DNA of 64,000 bases from Aphelocoma coerulescens (taxonomy: Eukaryota > Chordata > Aves > Passeriformes > Corvidae), in assembly GCF_041296385.1 (NCBI RefSeq), contig NC_091023.1, forward strand, positions 11,656,924 through 11,720,923, given 5' to 3'. How positions within the stretch are numbered: position 1 is the first letter of the stretch; the number at the start of each line of letters is the position of its first letter. The notes beneath the pieces are model-generated. The model was not told where the DNA came from. It searched no databases and worked only from the letters and a program-made list of their open reading frames with translations. The position numbers and the translations under genes are program-made. Positions 25,001 through 38,646 of the stretch are shown here, piece by piece.

Positions 25001-28000
25001 AGCTATAGTATGTGAGGAGAGATAAGATGTTGTTGCACTCAAGTGGTGATAAATAAAGGAAGAGGAAGCATGTTTACAAGTAGGATGCTTGAAAGTGCGA
25101 AAGGCTGCAACACAAATGGCCTGTGAGATCCAGTATAGATACCAGAAATAGGCTCACTTTAAGCTGACTGAATTCAGAACCAACACAAGCTTATAGCATG
25201 GACAGAGATAGTCCTGACCCAGCAGACACAGGGAATTTTGACGTAAGGAATCCAGTGAGACAGTGCCTTGGAACTGTAACAGTTTAGGCACAAATCATGT
25301 TAGACTTAAATCCAAGTTGCTGACTGAGAGGTAACATACAATATTAATATACGTCTACCTTGAAAAATTGGACTTACTTTGTGCAACATACGAATGCAAT
25401 TTAAAAAATGTATTTATTTACTATGGCATGCATTTTGCAACTGTAGAAGGACTTAGAAACTGATTTCTAAGCTGAAATGATGTTGAGTCTGAAGCAAAAT
25501 CATTGCAAATCTAAGCCTGGAAAACTATTACTGAGCACTGAAAATGGCCCATTAAAGAAAGAGGTATGCATAAAGACTTGGACAAGCTCACTTCCCTGTT
25601 CACTGTGAGATGTTTATTCCTCTGCTGCATTCACTTCCAGCAGGTTTTTAATGTTTCCTAAATCACACAACCCAAATCACCTTGCTGTGTCTGCCCCAGA
25701 GCACTACTTCTCTGGGTGAATGAGAATGCTGACTTCAAGAATGCAGGAACAGACATATTTATTGTGAGACTCCACTGAAATCAGTCTTTTGCTGGAAATC
25801 ATTGTCTTTAAACAAAACTACCACTTGCTTCTGAAATAATAATATCATACTTCAACAAACTGCTCCATATAGCCCAAATCTTCCCTTCTTGAAATCCATA
25901 GGAGCTTTGCCATGGTTTTAAACTAACATGACAATGTACATTTGACTAAAGAGATGAACATAAATAAACCTCAAAATTAATCCATATTTAACATTTTTAA
26001 ATTGGATATATGGTGGCATGTATATAATCAGACAGTTCATACTTCAAAAAGCTCAAAACAAACAAAAAATCTAAATAAAGGCTTGCTAAAATCCAAACTT
26101 ATTTCGTAATCATGTATTGGAATAGCAGTTGTTTTTGCTGGTCTGATCTGCCTTTCTGTTGGCTGGGTTCCCTTTCTGTGACAGATGTGCTATTTATGGA
26201 AGGGGATTCTGAATATTTTAAAGCACTGACTGTTAGGAACATCTCATTCCCGGCCTTTAAAATGAAAGAGAACAAAATGCCAAAAAACTTCACAAAGAAA
26301 AACCTCCGCATTAAATAGATACCTATTTAATCATTTAAAAAGAAAGAAAAAGGGGGGAAAAAAGCAAAATGTGATTGTATATTTCTTAAAAAGAAGTGAA
26401 TACATACGTACAGCAGCCTAGTTTTGGCTGTCCAACATTTTCTGATTTAATACAATACTTGGTATTAGTCTCCACTTTTAAAAGGAGGTGCTCTTTTGAA
26501 GAAAAAAAAAAATCATCAAGTGCACAGGTTCCTAGGGAAAGAATATGTGTTTGAAAATTTGGCTGCTTTCTTCCTCAGCAGTATTGGCAGGTCAAATGAA
26601 AGATAGCGCTTCTCTGGACAAATCTGGCCTCACAAGGAGCTATTTATTTCTGCAGTTAGTCAGAAACCATCTATATTTACTTATACATATGGTAAACAAT
26701 GGTTACCTAAAGAAATCTTTCAGTGAAATATTTTCAGAGCTAACACGTTAATCTTCACAGTTCTGTTCTTGTGCTGGGTATCAGCTTGCGGTATTTGCAG
26801 GCAGAGAGATAAAGAACTGAGAGAAGCCACTGACATGGGGGGGGGGGATTCTGCTCTCTAAACAGGTAGATCTTTTGATTTTTTACTTCACCTGATGGTT
26901 AAGCCTTCTGGGAAGGTAATTCAGGTTATCGTAAACTGCAGCATGGTTCTCTCATTCTCCCTTTGGAGACAGAGTGACAATGAAAATAGCACCAGTTTTG
27001 CTTATTAGGCATTTTTTTAAAAAAATCAGATAGGCAGTTTTTGATGCTTCTCTCTGCATATTTTTCATTATACATGCAAAATATTTTATTGTATTTTTAA
27101 GTTTTGCAGATGATAACCCTTTTGTGAAATTTACACAGATCTAATTTCCACAATTACTCTTGCAGTCTCTGCAGAGGGTGATACCAATTTAACGTATGCA
27201 GCTGAACAACGTGCATGCTATTAATCTCAGAAGGTAACAGAAAGACATTAAGTAGGTGATGTGAAATTTTCCGTTATCATTATTGTTTTTATTATCATTA
27301 TTTTTGCAGCTCTTGTTTTATATTTTAATTTTTTTTCTTAAAGACGACAGCACTTTAGTATCTGCATTGACCTCCATGATGTCAGAATGTCATTGTGCAA
27401 CCGTAGCTAAGAAAAGCCGCTGAGAAAAAAAAAACAAAGGAGCTTTGCATCTTCCAAAAACATGAGATGTGCATATACAGTATGTAGCATTTGGAATTTA
27501 TACTGTGGTAGTGAGTTGTTGCTTTCAGTTTGATTAGACAATCATTGTTTCATTTTCCTTGCTTTGACAGTGAGTATGCTTGCACGCTGCTTAAGTCTTC
27601 TTAGTGTTATCTAGGTCAGCGTACTTAGGATAGCTTTTATGTTCTGTAACTCTGACAGATACCATGCTTGACAGACATCAGCAGCAAATTTTGTTTTATT
27701 TGTTATATCTGAGGAAGAAAAATATCTTAAAACGAATCAGAATTGTATACCACATAGCACCTACTGTTTCTGCATTGCAGATATATTTAGCTCTAACACT
27801 GCTTGTGGTTAACAGGGTGTAGCGTAGACACAGACAGCTGATCATGCAGTCAGACCCGGTGCTCGTGTGGTTTGTCAATACTGCTCAGGATTCTGATGGA
27901 CTGTAAAAGAGAGAAAGCAGAAAGGAGAGAAAAAGAAATGTTTTATTTTTCTAAACATTAGACCTTTAGCTATGTTATTTTTACTATCATTGGCTTTTTA

Positions 28001-30002
28001 TTTTATTTTTTAATTCTGAAACTTAAAAATTAAGAAAGTACAGCAAATGCATCCAGGATTTAATATGTGCGACGTGAAATCTTTCTGCATCAAGAGGATG
28101 TTGCTGTAGTGGATGCAGCGTTTCTCCAATAAGCAAGAAGACTGTTTTTTTTTTTTCCTCGGCAGGCGACTCAGCCATTGCACAAGCAGATTTTGATAAG
28201 AGTTTGAAATGCCTACTACTGTATCGTTGTAGAATTTGGAGTTTGCTAACAGTGTTAGTGACTGGAGCTCATCTTGCATCACCAGTTGATGACAATTTTC
28301 TTTGTTCCCTCCCACCCAGTTGAACCAAGACTCTGTAGCTGATACGCAATGTCACTTACAACATTAATCAGATACTGCATTTAAGGTGAGCTGTCCCTTG
28401 CCTCCTCCCTTACCAGAGCTGTGCTGCAGTATGTACCTTACTCCTGCAAGCCTAAAATGGCAGGCAGGATTAACGTTGCTTGTGCTGTGTGCATGCTGTG
28501 TATTGAATTCATTATACTGTGCCTAGTGTCTCAAATGTGAGTATGTAAATGGTCTGTGTGCCATGCCATGCAGTAGTGAAGACTGGTTTGTGCTTCATTA
28601 CAGGCTTAGATATTTGAGCATCACCTTAAGAATTCTTTTTTCATTTGCAATGTGGTGAGCTGTTAGCTTGTCATCACATTCAAACTACATTATTAGCCCT
28701 TGGAAAGGGAAAAAAAAAGCAAACTGTGCTTCCAGATGGTGTCACTCTTTTTCTTCTTGCATTTACTGTAGTTTAAATAATGTATATTGTATTGTTAATT
28801 AATGTGAATATCGAATTAAAGCACTTGAAACTTACATATTTATTATGCAGGTAGGAGGCACGTCGAATCTATTTTTAACTCTTACGCAGTCCACGTTGTG
28901 CAATGGGCTTTGGTTGTCGAGTTTATATTTTCAGCTGTGATATCAATAGGTTGATTTTCAGTAAATGTGACAAGTGGCCTTTGCAGTGGTCAGCTTCAAT
29001 CTTTGAACCCTCTGAGGAGCAGAAAAAAAAAAAAGCCAACCGTGTTTTGCAGTTTCGGAAAACCTTGGATGAGGACTTTTTTTTTTCCCCACTCCTGCTT
29101 TCCCTGTTGATAAACTCGGTTCTCCTGCTCATGGTCTATTCAAGCTGCTTCCCATCTGAATTTTGACAACTGCTTCTAAAAAATTATCAAGAAGACCAAG
29201 AATAGAACTTATCTCCATTGCTTTACATAAAAATGGCTGGGTGCATTGCCATGTTAACACTGCTCTAAGTGGTACATGCAGGTAGGTTGAGATTTGCATG
29301 TTTTACTGTTTTCTTGGTCAGTGTTGCAAGAACATGAAATGGGCTTTGGAATGTAGCTTTCAATTTTAAAATGTACTAAACTGTTAAAGAAAACAACCTA
29401 TATTAAATTGTTGGCTTCACATATTGGCATGACAATTACTCTTATCTGTTTTTTTTAAATCTATTGTGAAAGTGGAGCAATCATGTCTGTTAAAATTATC
29501 ATATGTACTAAGGGCGTGGCAACGCTTATGCAACAAAAGAATTTTTGAAAACCCTATTGATTCCATTACATTTTAAAGCTGACTATAAGCATTACTAAGC
29601 TTGCAGCTAAAAGGCAGAAATAAAAATTGAGGGAGATTAGAAAAAAGAAAAATACTTAAATTCTGTCATAAGCGGTTTTGTGTTTTGTGCGAAATATTAA
29701 ATAGAGAAAAATATGCTTTAATGCTTATATTTTCAGTATTGGGTACAAACATAAAACTGCAGTATTTATTTTTATTTAAAGGTAGGAGAACTTTAAAGAG
29801 AGACATTGATATAGATGGCCCTGTCAGCTGAAACTGAGTATCAGTTCACTGAAATGTGTTTTACTTCACACACACAAAAAAATTACGAAATAAAAACTTA
29901 ACAGCTTTAAGTACAAAAACCTGAATTTGGACATTAAGAATAACAATCATTATGAGTATTGTATTACTTACACCAACTTTTATAATATATTTGTTTCAGA
30001 TT

Positions 30003-30055
30003 AATACTGGGCCAGAACCAGTTTCCTTGGCAACCAAATCTTTTTAAAAGGTTCA
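30003..30055 (+). promoter_or_regulatory. X-box-like element, copy A of a dispersed pair
   Basis: The core GTTTCCTTGGCAAC (30,021-30,034) is an imperfect inverted repeat resembling the RFX-family X-box, with an ideal right half-site GGCAAC. The surrounding 37 bases (30,003-30,039) match 33 of 37 bases at 34,787-34,823, and weaker similarity runs on to an AAAAGGT motif. Function as an RFX site is inferred from the motif only. The pair could instead be two copies of an old interspersed repeat. Confidence 0.5.
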
Positions 30056-33000
30056 ATTGTAGAGAGGTAGAAAGATGTTATTCTCTTTAATAGCAATATC
30101 ACAATGCAACTGGAAATGTTGCAGTTGTTTCCTCTTAGTTCTGAGAATGTGATCTCACTTTATGTTTGCATGCGGATATCAGTTCTTAAACGATGCCATG
30201 TTTATAAAGCTGTACACACAAAAACCTGTTTTCCTCCTGGTTTGCATTGGTTGTTCCCAGAAATGTACCCTGGTTTCTTTTTTTAATATAGCCCAGCCTC
30301 GCATGTAGGTCAAGGTTTGTACTGTGTGTATATAAAGTAATAGTTTTATTATCACAAGTATAAAAATATCACTAAAATATTTAGCAGCTGACAAATGTAG
30401 ACAATCAGAAGTATGTTTAAACCTTGTTCCACCTTTGCTGAATTCAGCCACAGTAATGCTAATAAACCTTTCTTTAAATAGTGGACCCATTCTGAAGTTC
30501 AGGTAAAGAACTATTTTTAAGCACGCTGCAAAAGAAACACCTGTCAGACCTTAAACAAGCCTTTAGAGAATAAGCTCACTTGTGGTCTGCGGTAATTTGC
30601 AGACCTTATAGATTTTGCAAAATTTAAGTATTATAATTCTTTATTTCTATTTTTAGCTAATATTTTTTACAGTGCCAGTAAAGTTAAATGCTATGTTTAC
30701 CACAGGTAACTGCCTATACAGAATCAGATGGTACTGAATGTCTCCACTGAGCTTATAACATAGTGTATCTCCTCATCGATCCCCTTTGTACGTGACTTGA
30801 GAAATTCTCACTACTGCAATGAGAGTTTTGCAGCAGGGAAGCCATTTTCCTTTCATGTCCTTGACTTTAAAATGACTGAGTATATTTTGTGTGGAAGACT
30901 CAGCACTGAAAGTGAGTGCAGAGGAGGTATTTAGAAGCACAGCCAATTATCAATAACCTTGACAGTATGAGTAATATTAAACTAATTCTCATTTACTTCT
31001 AAATATACCAGTTCAGTGCATTCCAAATGAACAAAGTATAACTGTTCAGGAATATGACTTGTCATGTGTCATAATAGGCACATCCTAAACATGACAATAA
31101 AACCATTTGATTCATAATTATAAGATTAATTTAATGCAGTGCAGTATTCCTCTGTTCCACCTAAAGAAGCAGAACTGAAAACGTAACAGACAGACGTCTC
31201 TCAAGTGACGTATTAAAGTCTGCATTTTTTGTAATTTGATTTATCTTCAGTAGCTTGCTTCTGCTGATTATTTTCCTGTCTAAAATGTTAATATGGAGGG
31301 CTCCATTAAATGTAGTGAGAAAGTGCATTTCTTTGTTTATTTCTTGTGTGGTTATTTTTAAAGGAAATGCTGAGCAAATGCCATGTCAAATCTATTTACT
31401 GCCTCTGATGCTTATCTTTAGAAAAGATGGGGCACTTAGCAATAAACTGTTTTTATTATATCTTGGTGTTTAAACATACCCACTCAAGGCATTTTTTAAA
31501 GTAGCTCCATTACATGAGCACATTTCACTATAGTAGTTTTAAACCTATTTGCAAATTTGCTCTTTGTTAAGGGGTGCAAGTCCTCTTGTAATGAATCTGA
31601 GTGAACTCAAGTGCTTTCGTGAGTCCAGAAAAACTCATTGGCAGCCTGTGAACAGTAATTTCTTCTAGCGAATGAAACTGATTTCTTTATTAAGGAGGAG
31701 TCCAGTAATTAGCAAGCTGTTTCCAGTTTGACTGTTATATGTGGGTTGCTGTAGGTATTTCAGTGGCACTTACATCCAGCTAATGCAGAATGTCAGAATG
31801 TTGTAGCCAGAGATGCATAAAAATCTTTTGTAAACTTCATCCATTTTATTCTTTAGCTGAGGTGGCTAACCAGGGCATGGAGGAACAGGTGCAGTTTTTC
31901 CCACCTCCAGTACAGCCTGCAAATGTTATTGTCAGGGGGGCTTGTTGGGTTTTTTTGGTTTTTTTTTTTTGTTGTGGGTTGGAGGGGAGGGCGTTCAGTT
32001 TCATCATAGAAATCTAATTGTTGATGCTGAGCCTCCCTTTTTATAATTGGAATTTGTTCTTTTATCCATGCAAATTCCATTTCTGCTAACAGAAAATCTA
32101 AAAAAAGCATGAGTAAAAATTAAATCAAAATAAAAAATTATTCACTTGGATGCTGTCCTACTTGTTTTTCAATGGTCTTTCTAATTAAGGTTACTTCTGC
32201 CTCTAACCTTCATTTTGATTTGAAACTGCAGGTCTCACAGTGGGAAACTATCTGTGTTCAGGTAATATTTATCAGACTATTAAACAGATTCTGGTAGTAA
32301 TGAATAGGTACTAATTAACCCTTTTGAGGTATCTAATGTCTGTTGTACTTTATCACATAAATTGCTTTACTAAGTATTAAAAGGGCCTTATTGTGTGTAA
32401 TATTGTATTTGAATTCCAGTATTACCAAATTTGGGAAATCTTTAGCTTTGCTAAGATCTTTTACTGTTGGATTCCTCCAGATATGATATTTAAGCTTATT
32501 TTAGTCATTCATTAATATGCCTTTATTGGAATTTGAGGTAATAATAATAATGACAATGCAATTTTCTTTCATTCTGGCCTTTGTTACGGGCAGATGTGAG
32601 CTACAGATTTCTTATTCAAATTAACATATACTAAAAATGTACAAGATTAAACCAACAAAAAAAATTAGCTCATCTTCTTACCTTTAAAGCAAAAGTAATG
32701 GATCCTGTATTTCCTGTACAATGTAATTGATAAAAGCATACAGTGTATTTGCAAATGGAGGATGGAGCTATGTATTCTTAATTGCTGCTCCATACTTGCT
32801 GCTGTATGAATGCCTATCAGCTGAGTCATACGGCCTTATCTGCATGATTTTGCAATTTCTCTAGGGAACAATTTAATTTTTTTCAGTATCTTTGAAACAA
32901 AACCATGTTCCACATAATTTTTATACTGTTACAGGAACACCTTTTAGGATGCTTTAGGATACATAATAATAAAATCAGGATGTTTGACATTGGTGAATAA

Positions 33001-34786
33001 TCATCGTCGCAGAGAAATACAGGAAGTGTATTCCAGAGAACAAGAGTTGCCTAGAAATGTCATTATCACAGATTACTGTGGTGATATCTGTGACAAGAGA
33101 GATCAAAAGAAAGGTGATGGAAGAGACAGAGGAGAAAGAAAATGTCTTTCAAAATAACTACTTTAAACTTGAAAACATCCTTACATTTCTGTCTAGAACA
33201 TACCATTATGTCCAGTCTGCACTACACAGGTTAAATCATAATAAAACAATGCAGCAGAAGTTTGGTTAATGGTACTGGTTTACTGCTGGTGTGTTCTAAA
33301 ATTCCCAGATGTAGATTTGGAGTCCTACAGCACCCTAGGGAAAATTTTGATGAATTACGCAATGTATGTGGAACTTAGTACTTGTCCAATAATTCAGTCA
33401 TTAAAGTTGGATTTTTCCCTTTGCAGGCTGATACACTGTAGCCACACAGTTCACAAAATTACTGAGATGGTTTTGGTGAAAATACCTGTCAACACCACTT
33501 TTAAAAGTCTCTAACAGAAGAACAACCTGATTTTAGGTGGGTAAGTTTATGGGATAATCTTATATAGAAATAGAGCTAAATTATTTAACACCATCACTAC
33601 TGCATTACAGTATATTTTCTGTTAATTTCTAATTTATTACAATAATTTAAAATTTGTTCTCACTATGGTACCATACTGCTCTATTCTCATGTCAATATTG
33701 TTGGATTTTTCCAGTTCCTGCTGGATTGCCATAGAGGTTGGACAAACAAAATCAGACAGAATAGTTTTTGAAACAGGTTGTTACAGCCTCCAGTGATCTG
33801 TACAAACCAAACATATTGGTAGGCACACAAACCTCCTGAGTGTGCCAGGATGCTAGCTCTGGATCCCAGTCATGAGTGTTCATTACAAACCTGTGCCACC
33901 CAGTAAAGGCAGAGGAAATCTCAGTGCCAATGCCCATTTCTGACACTGTTGTGTTGGTTAAGCTGGGTATAGTTCAGAGAATCTCTACCATTATACATTA
34001 CTGTAATCAGGGACAGTAAAAAGCTTCTTGATTCATGAGCTGGAAAGAGCAGTTTGTAGACTCAGATATAGTATTGTGATAAATAATCACAAAGGATAGT
34101 TCAAAATAACAGTTCACATTTTACACGGCTTTTTCAAATATTAGCAGTTTCCTTTTTTCTTATTGTGGATGTCCAATGATAATCTTGGTTAGAATAAGTA
34201 TGCCTGGTATCTGTGCTTTAGATTTAATATATATATGTACTGAATGAAAGAATCAGTGAAATCCTGATTAATTCATTAATTTTTAATGTGGTCCTTTGTA
34301 CCAAGTATAATTCATGTTGTAGAAAGGGAGAAATCCCATTGATTTCAGTGTCTCTATTTGCTCAAATTTTGGTAGGAAATGGTTTGTTGCATCAGAGTTG
34401 TTCTTGCTGTGGTATCTCTAAGTTGAAATAAGTAATTAAGGTCACCAGGCAGAATGTATGGTAAGGAATCAAATTTAAAAAAAAGAAAAACAGAACAAAA
34501 ACCCACAACTCCACAAGCCAAAAAAACCTCTTCAATTCCTAGAATATCTCAGAATGCTTTCTGTAATTAAATTTACTTTTAATACACAGTGTTGTGTGAC
34601 ATAGAAAATGGTAATGGATTTTCAGAGACAATAAAATGGCATTGGTGGTTTAAACTGATCGGTGAAACATTAAAATTAGATAAATTCAGGTTACATGCAT
34701 TTACAGAAGCAATGAGCTACAAAACCTAAGTTGTACCTATTTTAAGTAAATTATCATAGAACACTTGCTTAGTACATTTTAGACAG

Positions 34787-34839
34787 AATACTGGGCCATA
34801 ACCTGTTTCCTTGACAACCACATAGGAATAAAAGGTACA
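34787..34839 (+). promoter_or_regulatory. X-box-like element, copy B of a dispersed pair
   Basis: The core GTTTCCTTGACAAC lies at 34,805-34,818. It shares 33 of 37 bases with copy A, and the two can be aligned without gaps for about 53 bases (43 identical). The spacing of the half-sites is the same as in copy A. See copy A for interpretation. Confidence 0.5.
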
Positions 34840-37800
34840 TTAGCAAAGCTGCAGATGTGTGTCAGTGAATGCTTATTAAGCAGTCCAATGCCTTTACATA
34901 CCATGTGCTCGCAATAATGCATGCATCTTGAAAATCACCATATAAAAAGATTTCTGGGCACAGCCCAATGTGGATTCCTAATACTCAAAGGTTTTAACTG
35001 AAACCCCTCATGTTTTCAATGGAAATATCTCTTGTGATTTTTTATCATTGCACTTTCAATTGGGCTTGCAATAACTGGATAAAATTGGCATGGTAGGCTT
35101 GGTCTGCAAATGGAAACCTTCCTCTAGGATTCTGAATACTTATAGCACTGCTTTCAGCAACAAAATATGGATGGAAATGATGGGTTATAGTTTCTTTCAG
35201 AAATGTTCAGGCATTCTCAATTTGAATCTTGCACCAGCATTCAGAAGCAAGCATGATCATATTGCTTTACACAGTGGCAAACTAAAGCCACTAAATAAAA
35301 ATGAAGCTGGTGTTGCTCGTAGCACGCTTGCTCTATCCAACATATCCAGGCAAAGAGATATGACCCAAGTGTTGTCTTCTGCCAATCAACAACAGGAAAA
35401 GGCAGGGGTGGAGAAACAGTTCTTGAAGTTGAAATGACAGTTGTTCATGGACTTTTGGAATATATAGATGTAGAATGTAGGCAGCACTCACACTTTCTGT
35501 GCAAATGTTCAGTCCTGTATTAAAAAGAAGCTCAGATAAATACGATCGGTTCTGAGAAATTTGTGTACTGACTTTAGCAAGTTTATGTACAGGTTATTTT
35601 TGGCCTTTCTTCTTAAAGTATTAATTTATATATGAAATTAAAAGTGTATAAATCCTTCTGGGTTATCCCCAAAATACATATTTTTAAGAAATAAGTCTAA
35701 AATCCTTTTAATTAAAAAGATGGGGAAAATGGAAATCTGCAGATCTTGGTTTTTAATTCAGTGGATGTAATCTGAGAAGTTGCTTATGTGACAAATAGCC
35801 TAATTAAATTTTCCTTGAAATCAATGAAAATATTTCCATTTGTATTTTTGGAGTGTTTAGTAAGAGGGAAGACTTCATATATAAAAATGAGATTTAGGAA
35901 ATGAAGATTATCCCGACAATGTTCAACATTTCCATAACTTTCAGCAGCCAAATTGAGAATCAATACCAGAATCTAGTATTAATTTCAGATAGTTTGAACA
36001 TTGCCACATGAATCTTTTCATGACCCTGAACCATAAACAATGTGGTTATGTACTATCACACGCTACTATTAAGGCTTTTGAGTGAATAAGAGTTTGGGAA
36101 ATTATTAGGGAGAGGCAAGTCAACTGTTGGGGTTTGTTTATTATTATTATTTGGTTTTGTTGTTGTTGTTGTCCCCCACCTGAGCTGAGCTCAGAGCTGA
36201 GCAGTTCACACTGGGGGCAAAGCAAGCAGCACAAACCAATGCTGGAGCCATCACGGTTTTCTTTGTGCTGCCACGCTCTCCGCTTTTGCTACAGTCCTTC
36301 TCCACTGCATGAGCAGAGGCCCTGCTTCAGCCTTTAGTTTGGAAACGTGCAGTAGGATGGAAAAGGAGGAGCAGGGCTCTGGCTGGGCCACTTTAGTCAG
36401 CACAAAACGGAGCATAAGAATATTTAAGAGCATACTAAGTTCTTGTGTGTCCAGTAAGTTGTCATAATATTGGCCATGCTAAAGTGATGACTCAGAGCAA
36501 TAGCTATCACTTGTATGTTGGTTTTGGTTTACCAAAACAACAGCAAAACCAAAAATATTTTACAATATTTTAAGGAATACTGGAGACTAGTGGTGGCCAG
36601 TTAACAGCTTGAAGACCAATTCTGGTTTCCAAAATTGCTGTGTCCAGCCATCTGGCAGACCAACTGAATGAGGTGTTTGCAGGGGCAGGGATTGAACTCT
36701 ATTTCCAGTCCATCATGATTTGCTACATCAGCTGTGGTAAAGGGCAAGAACAGCTGCATTGGCCTGGCCCCCAGCACACCTCACCCAGAACAGTAGCCTT
36801 GAGCCTACGTTGTGGATGCTGGCTCCCAGATTCAAATGATGCTTCCTCTGAAAATTGGAAAATGGAGACTGAGTTCAACTACTTTTATCTTTCTGATAAC
36901 CAAACAGGCAATAGAATAGCACATAGTAATTGTTCTGAATGAACAAAACCTAAATGTTTCATTTGATTCTTTTGTTTAAAGCCATTCAAATATATTAATC
37001 ACTACTACATTTGACAACAGTCAGCAACAGAAGAATTTCTGTTGGTGTCACTCTGTCTGTAAACATAGCTTCATGTTTGCAACTGATCTCTGCTAGCTAA
37101 AAAATGGTATGTCCCACAAGTGTAGGCAGCTAGAAAATGGCTTGTCAGCAGCACATAAAGCAAAGACTTAAATGGAAAATAATACTAAGATTGTTCAGAG
37201 ATAACAAGATGTAAAGTCAGCTGATTCTTAGTAAAAGTAAAACATAAACTTTTTTATTTTGTTCAAGAGAAGAATTTGGATTCATGTTAGTTATTGTTGT
37301 TGCTTCATTTTCTTTTTTAGACTGGTGGAAGAGAAAAAGATGTAGTTACACCTTTAAAAATTGCTTCTGTGTCCTGTTTAGTGTTAACGGGACTCTGATT
37401 AGGCCATGCCTAAATTTTAAGAAGGCAGCATTTCTTAGAGAAAGACTTCGTTCAGTGCACATGCACAGCTCACGCAGTTTGAGAGACAAGTGAGTTGTCC
37501 CAGGATTCTCTCCTCTCCACCAGACTTGAAGGAGCAGGGGGCTGGTGCAGGTGCTGTAATGGGGCTCCTTCTCCCTCCACTTGATGCTGAGTAAGAGGAG
37601 GAGGGTTGCACATGGAACGCTTTCCCTTGCTCATGGACCACAAAGGGGAGCTGAAGCCACTCTGGGCTGCTGGGTCTTTGGTGTGCCCCACTCCTGAGTG
37701 AAGGGTTGGCCTGTCTGAGGGTGCAGAGGAGCTGTGTTTCCTTCTCAGCAGCACCACTGGCTGCTCTCACCTCAGCAGGGAGAGCAATTAAGATGACAGT

Positions 37801-38575
37801 CTATACAAGCATTTTTCTCATGGATAGGCTGGTCTAGGTACTGAGACAGAAACCAGTCAAATCCTAGCCAAACTCCTGTTGCTCATGAGGAATGTGCAAG
37901 ACTGAGTAATGCTCTATGTTTGTTTTCTGCTGTTGCTTAAGAACTGAAACTGCTTGACTAGAAAGGAATATTGGCAATTTTTTTTCCTGAGGCAGCATGA
38001 AATACTCTTAAAGAAAGAATACCACCTGCCATAAGTTGCAGAAGTGAGATTATCATACTTCAGCAAAGCATCTAAACACCACCATTTCATCAACCTCGGA
38101 ACTGTTTTACACATTTTAAAGAGAGCTGCTGAAAATTTTCTCTGTATCTTGCAATTTTACCATATGAGAAATACTCCACTGCTAAACTACTTGGACTTCC
38201 TTCTAAATGAACACAGTATTTGTGTGCTGTGATTTGCAATCATTTAGGTGTTTAATAGGAATTGGTACATATACTCTAGCAAGCTCACTATTCCTGAAGT
38301 ATATAATTTGTATTGGGGCTTACACCCTGGAATCAAGACTGCAGAGCAAATGGATCTTGTCTGCCTTCTCCCAGATATCACTGTAGTGCGTTCACAGGTC
38401 TGACTGCAGCACCAGTGCCTCCATTTTCTTTGCATGCATTTGGTTTTACATGAAACATTAGAATGATAATGTAAAATCTTGTGTAAGGCCAAGATAGCCT
38501 TAGAAAGAATTTCTTATTCTCAAGAATATTTTTAACACACAAGGACCTGATGGGAGTCTGAATTCCCAATAGCTC

Positions 38576-38578
<3 letters not shown>

Positions 38579-38615
<37 letters not shown>

Positions 38616-38646
38616 TATATACACACATACGTGTGTGTGTGTGTGT
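38579..38646. repeat. Compound (AT)n-(AC)n-(GT)n microsatellite
   Basis: An AT run, then ATAC/ACAC, then ACGTGTGTGT continuing as GT. The AC and GT halves are complementary around ACGT, so the tract can fold on itself as a hairpin or cruciform. Confidence 0.9.

Larger units (their letters stand above)
19016..38578. other. Long AT-rich non-coding stretch, no gene seen
   Basis: About 19.5 kb without a convincing exon. All open frames are short and unrelated to families I know. The stretch may include conserved regulatory elements and untranslated 5' exons of ZBTB38, but these cannot be proven from sequence alone. A pair of related elements at 30.0 and 34.8 kb is listed separately. Confidence 0.5.

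Noticed and set aside
37435..37770. GC-richer patch with overlapping minus-strand frames of 111 and 95 codons
   Set aside because: The two frames are in conflict, with no recognisable protein and no repeat family that I can name. It is left as unexplained composition.
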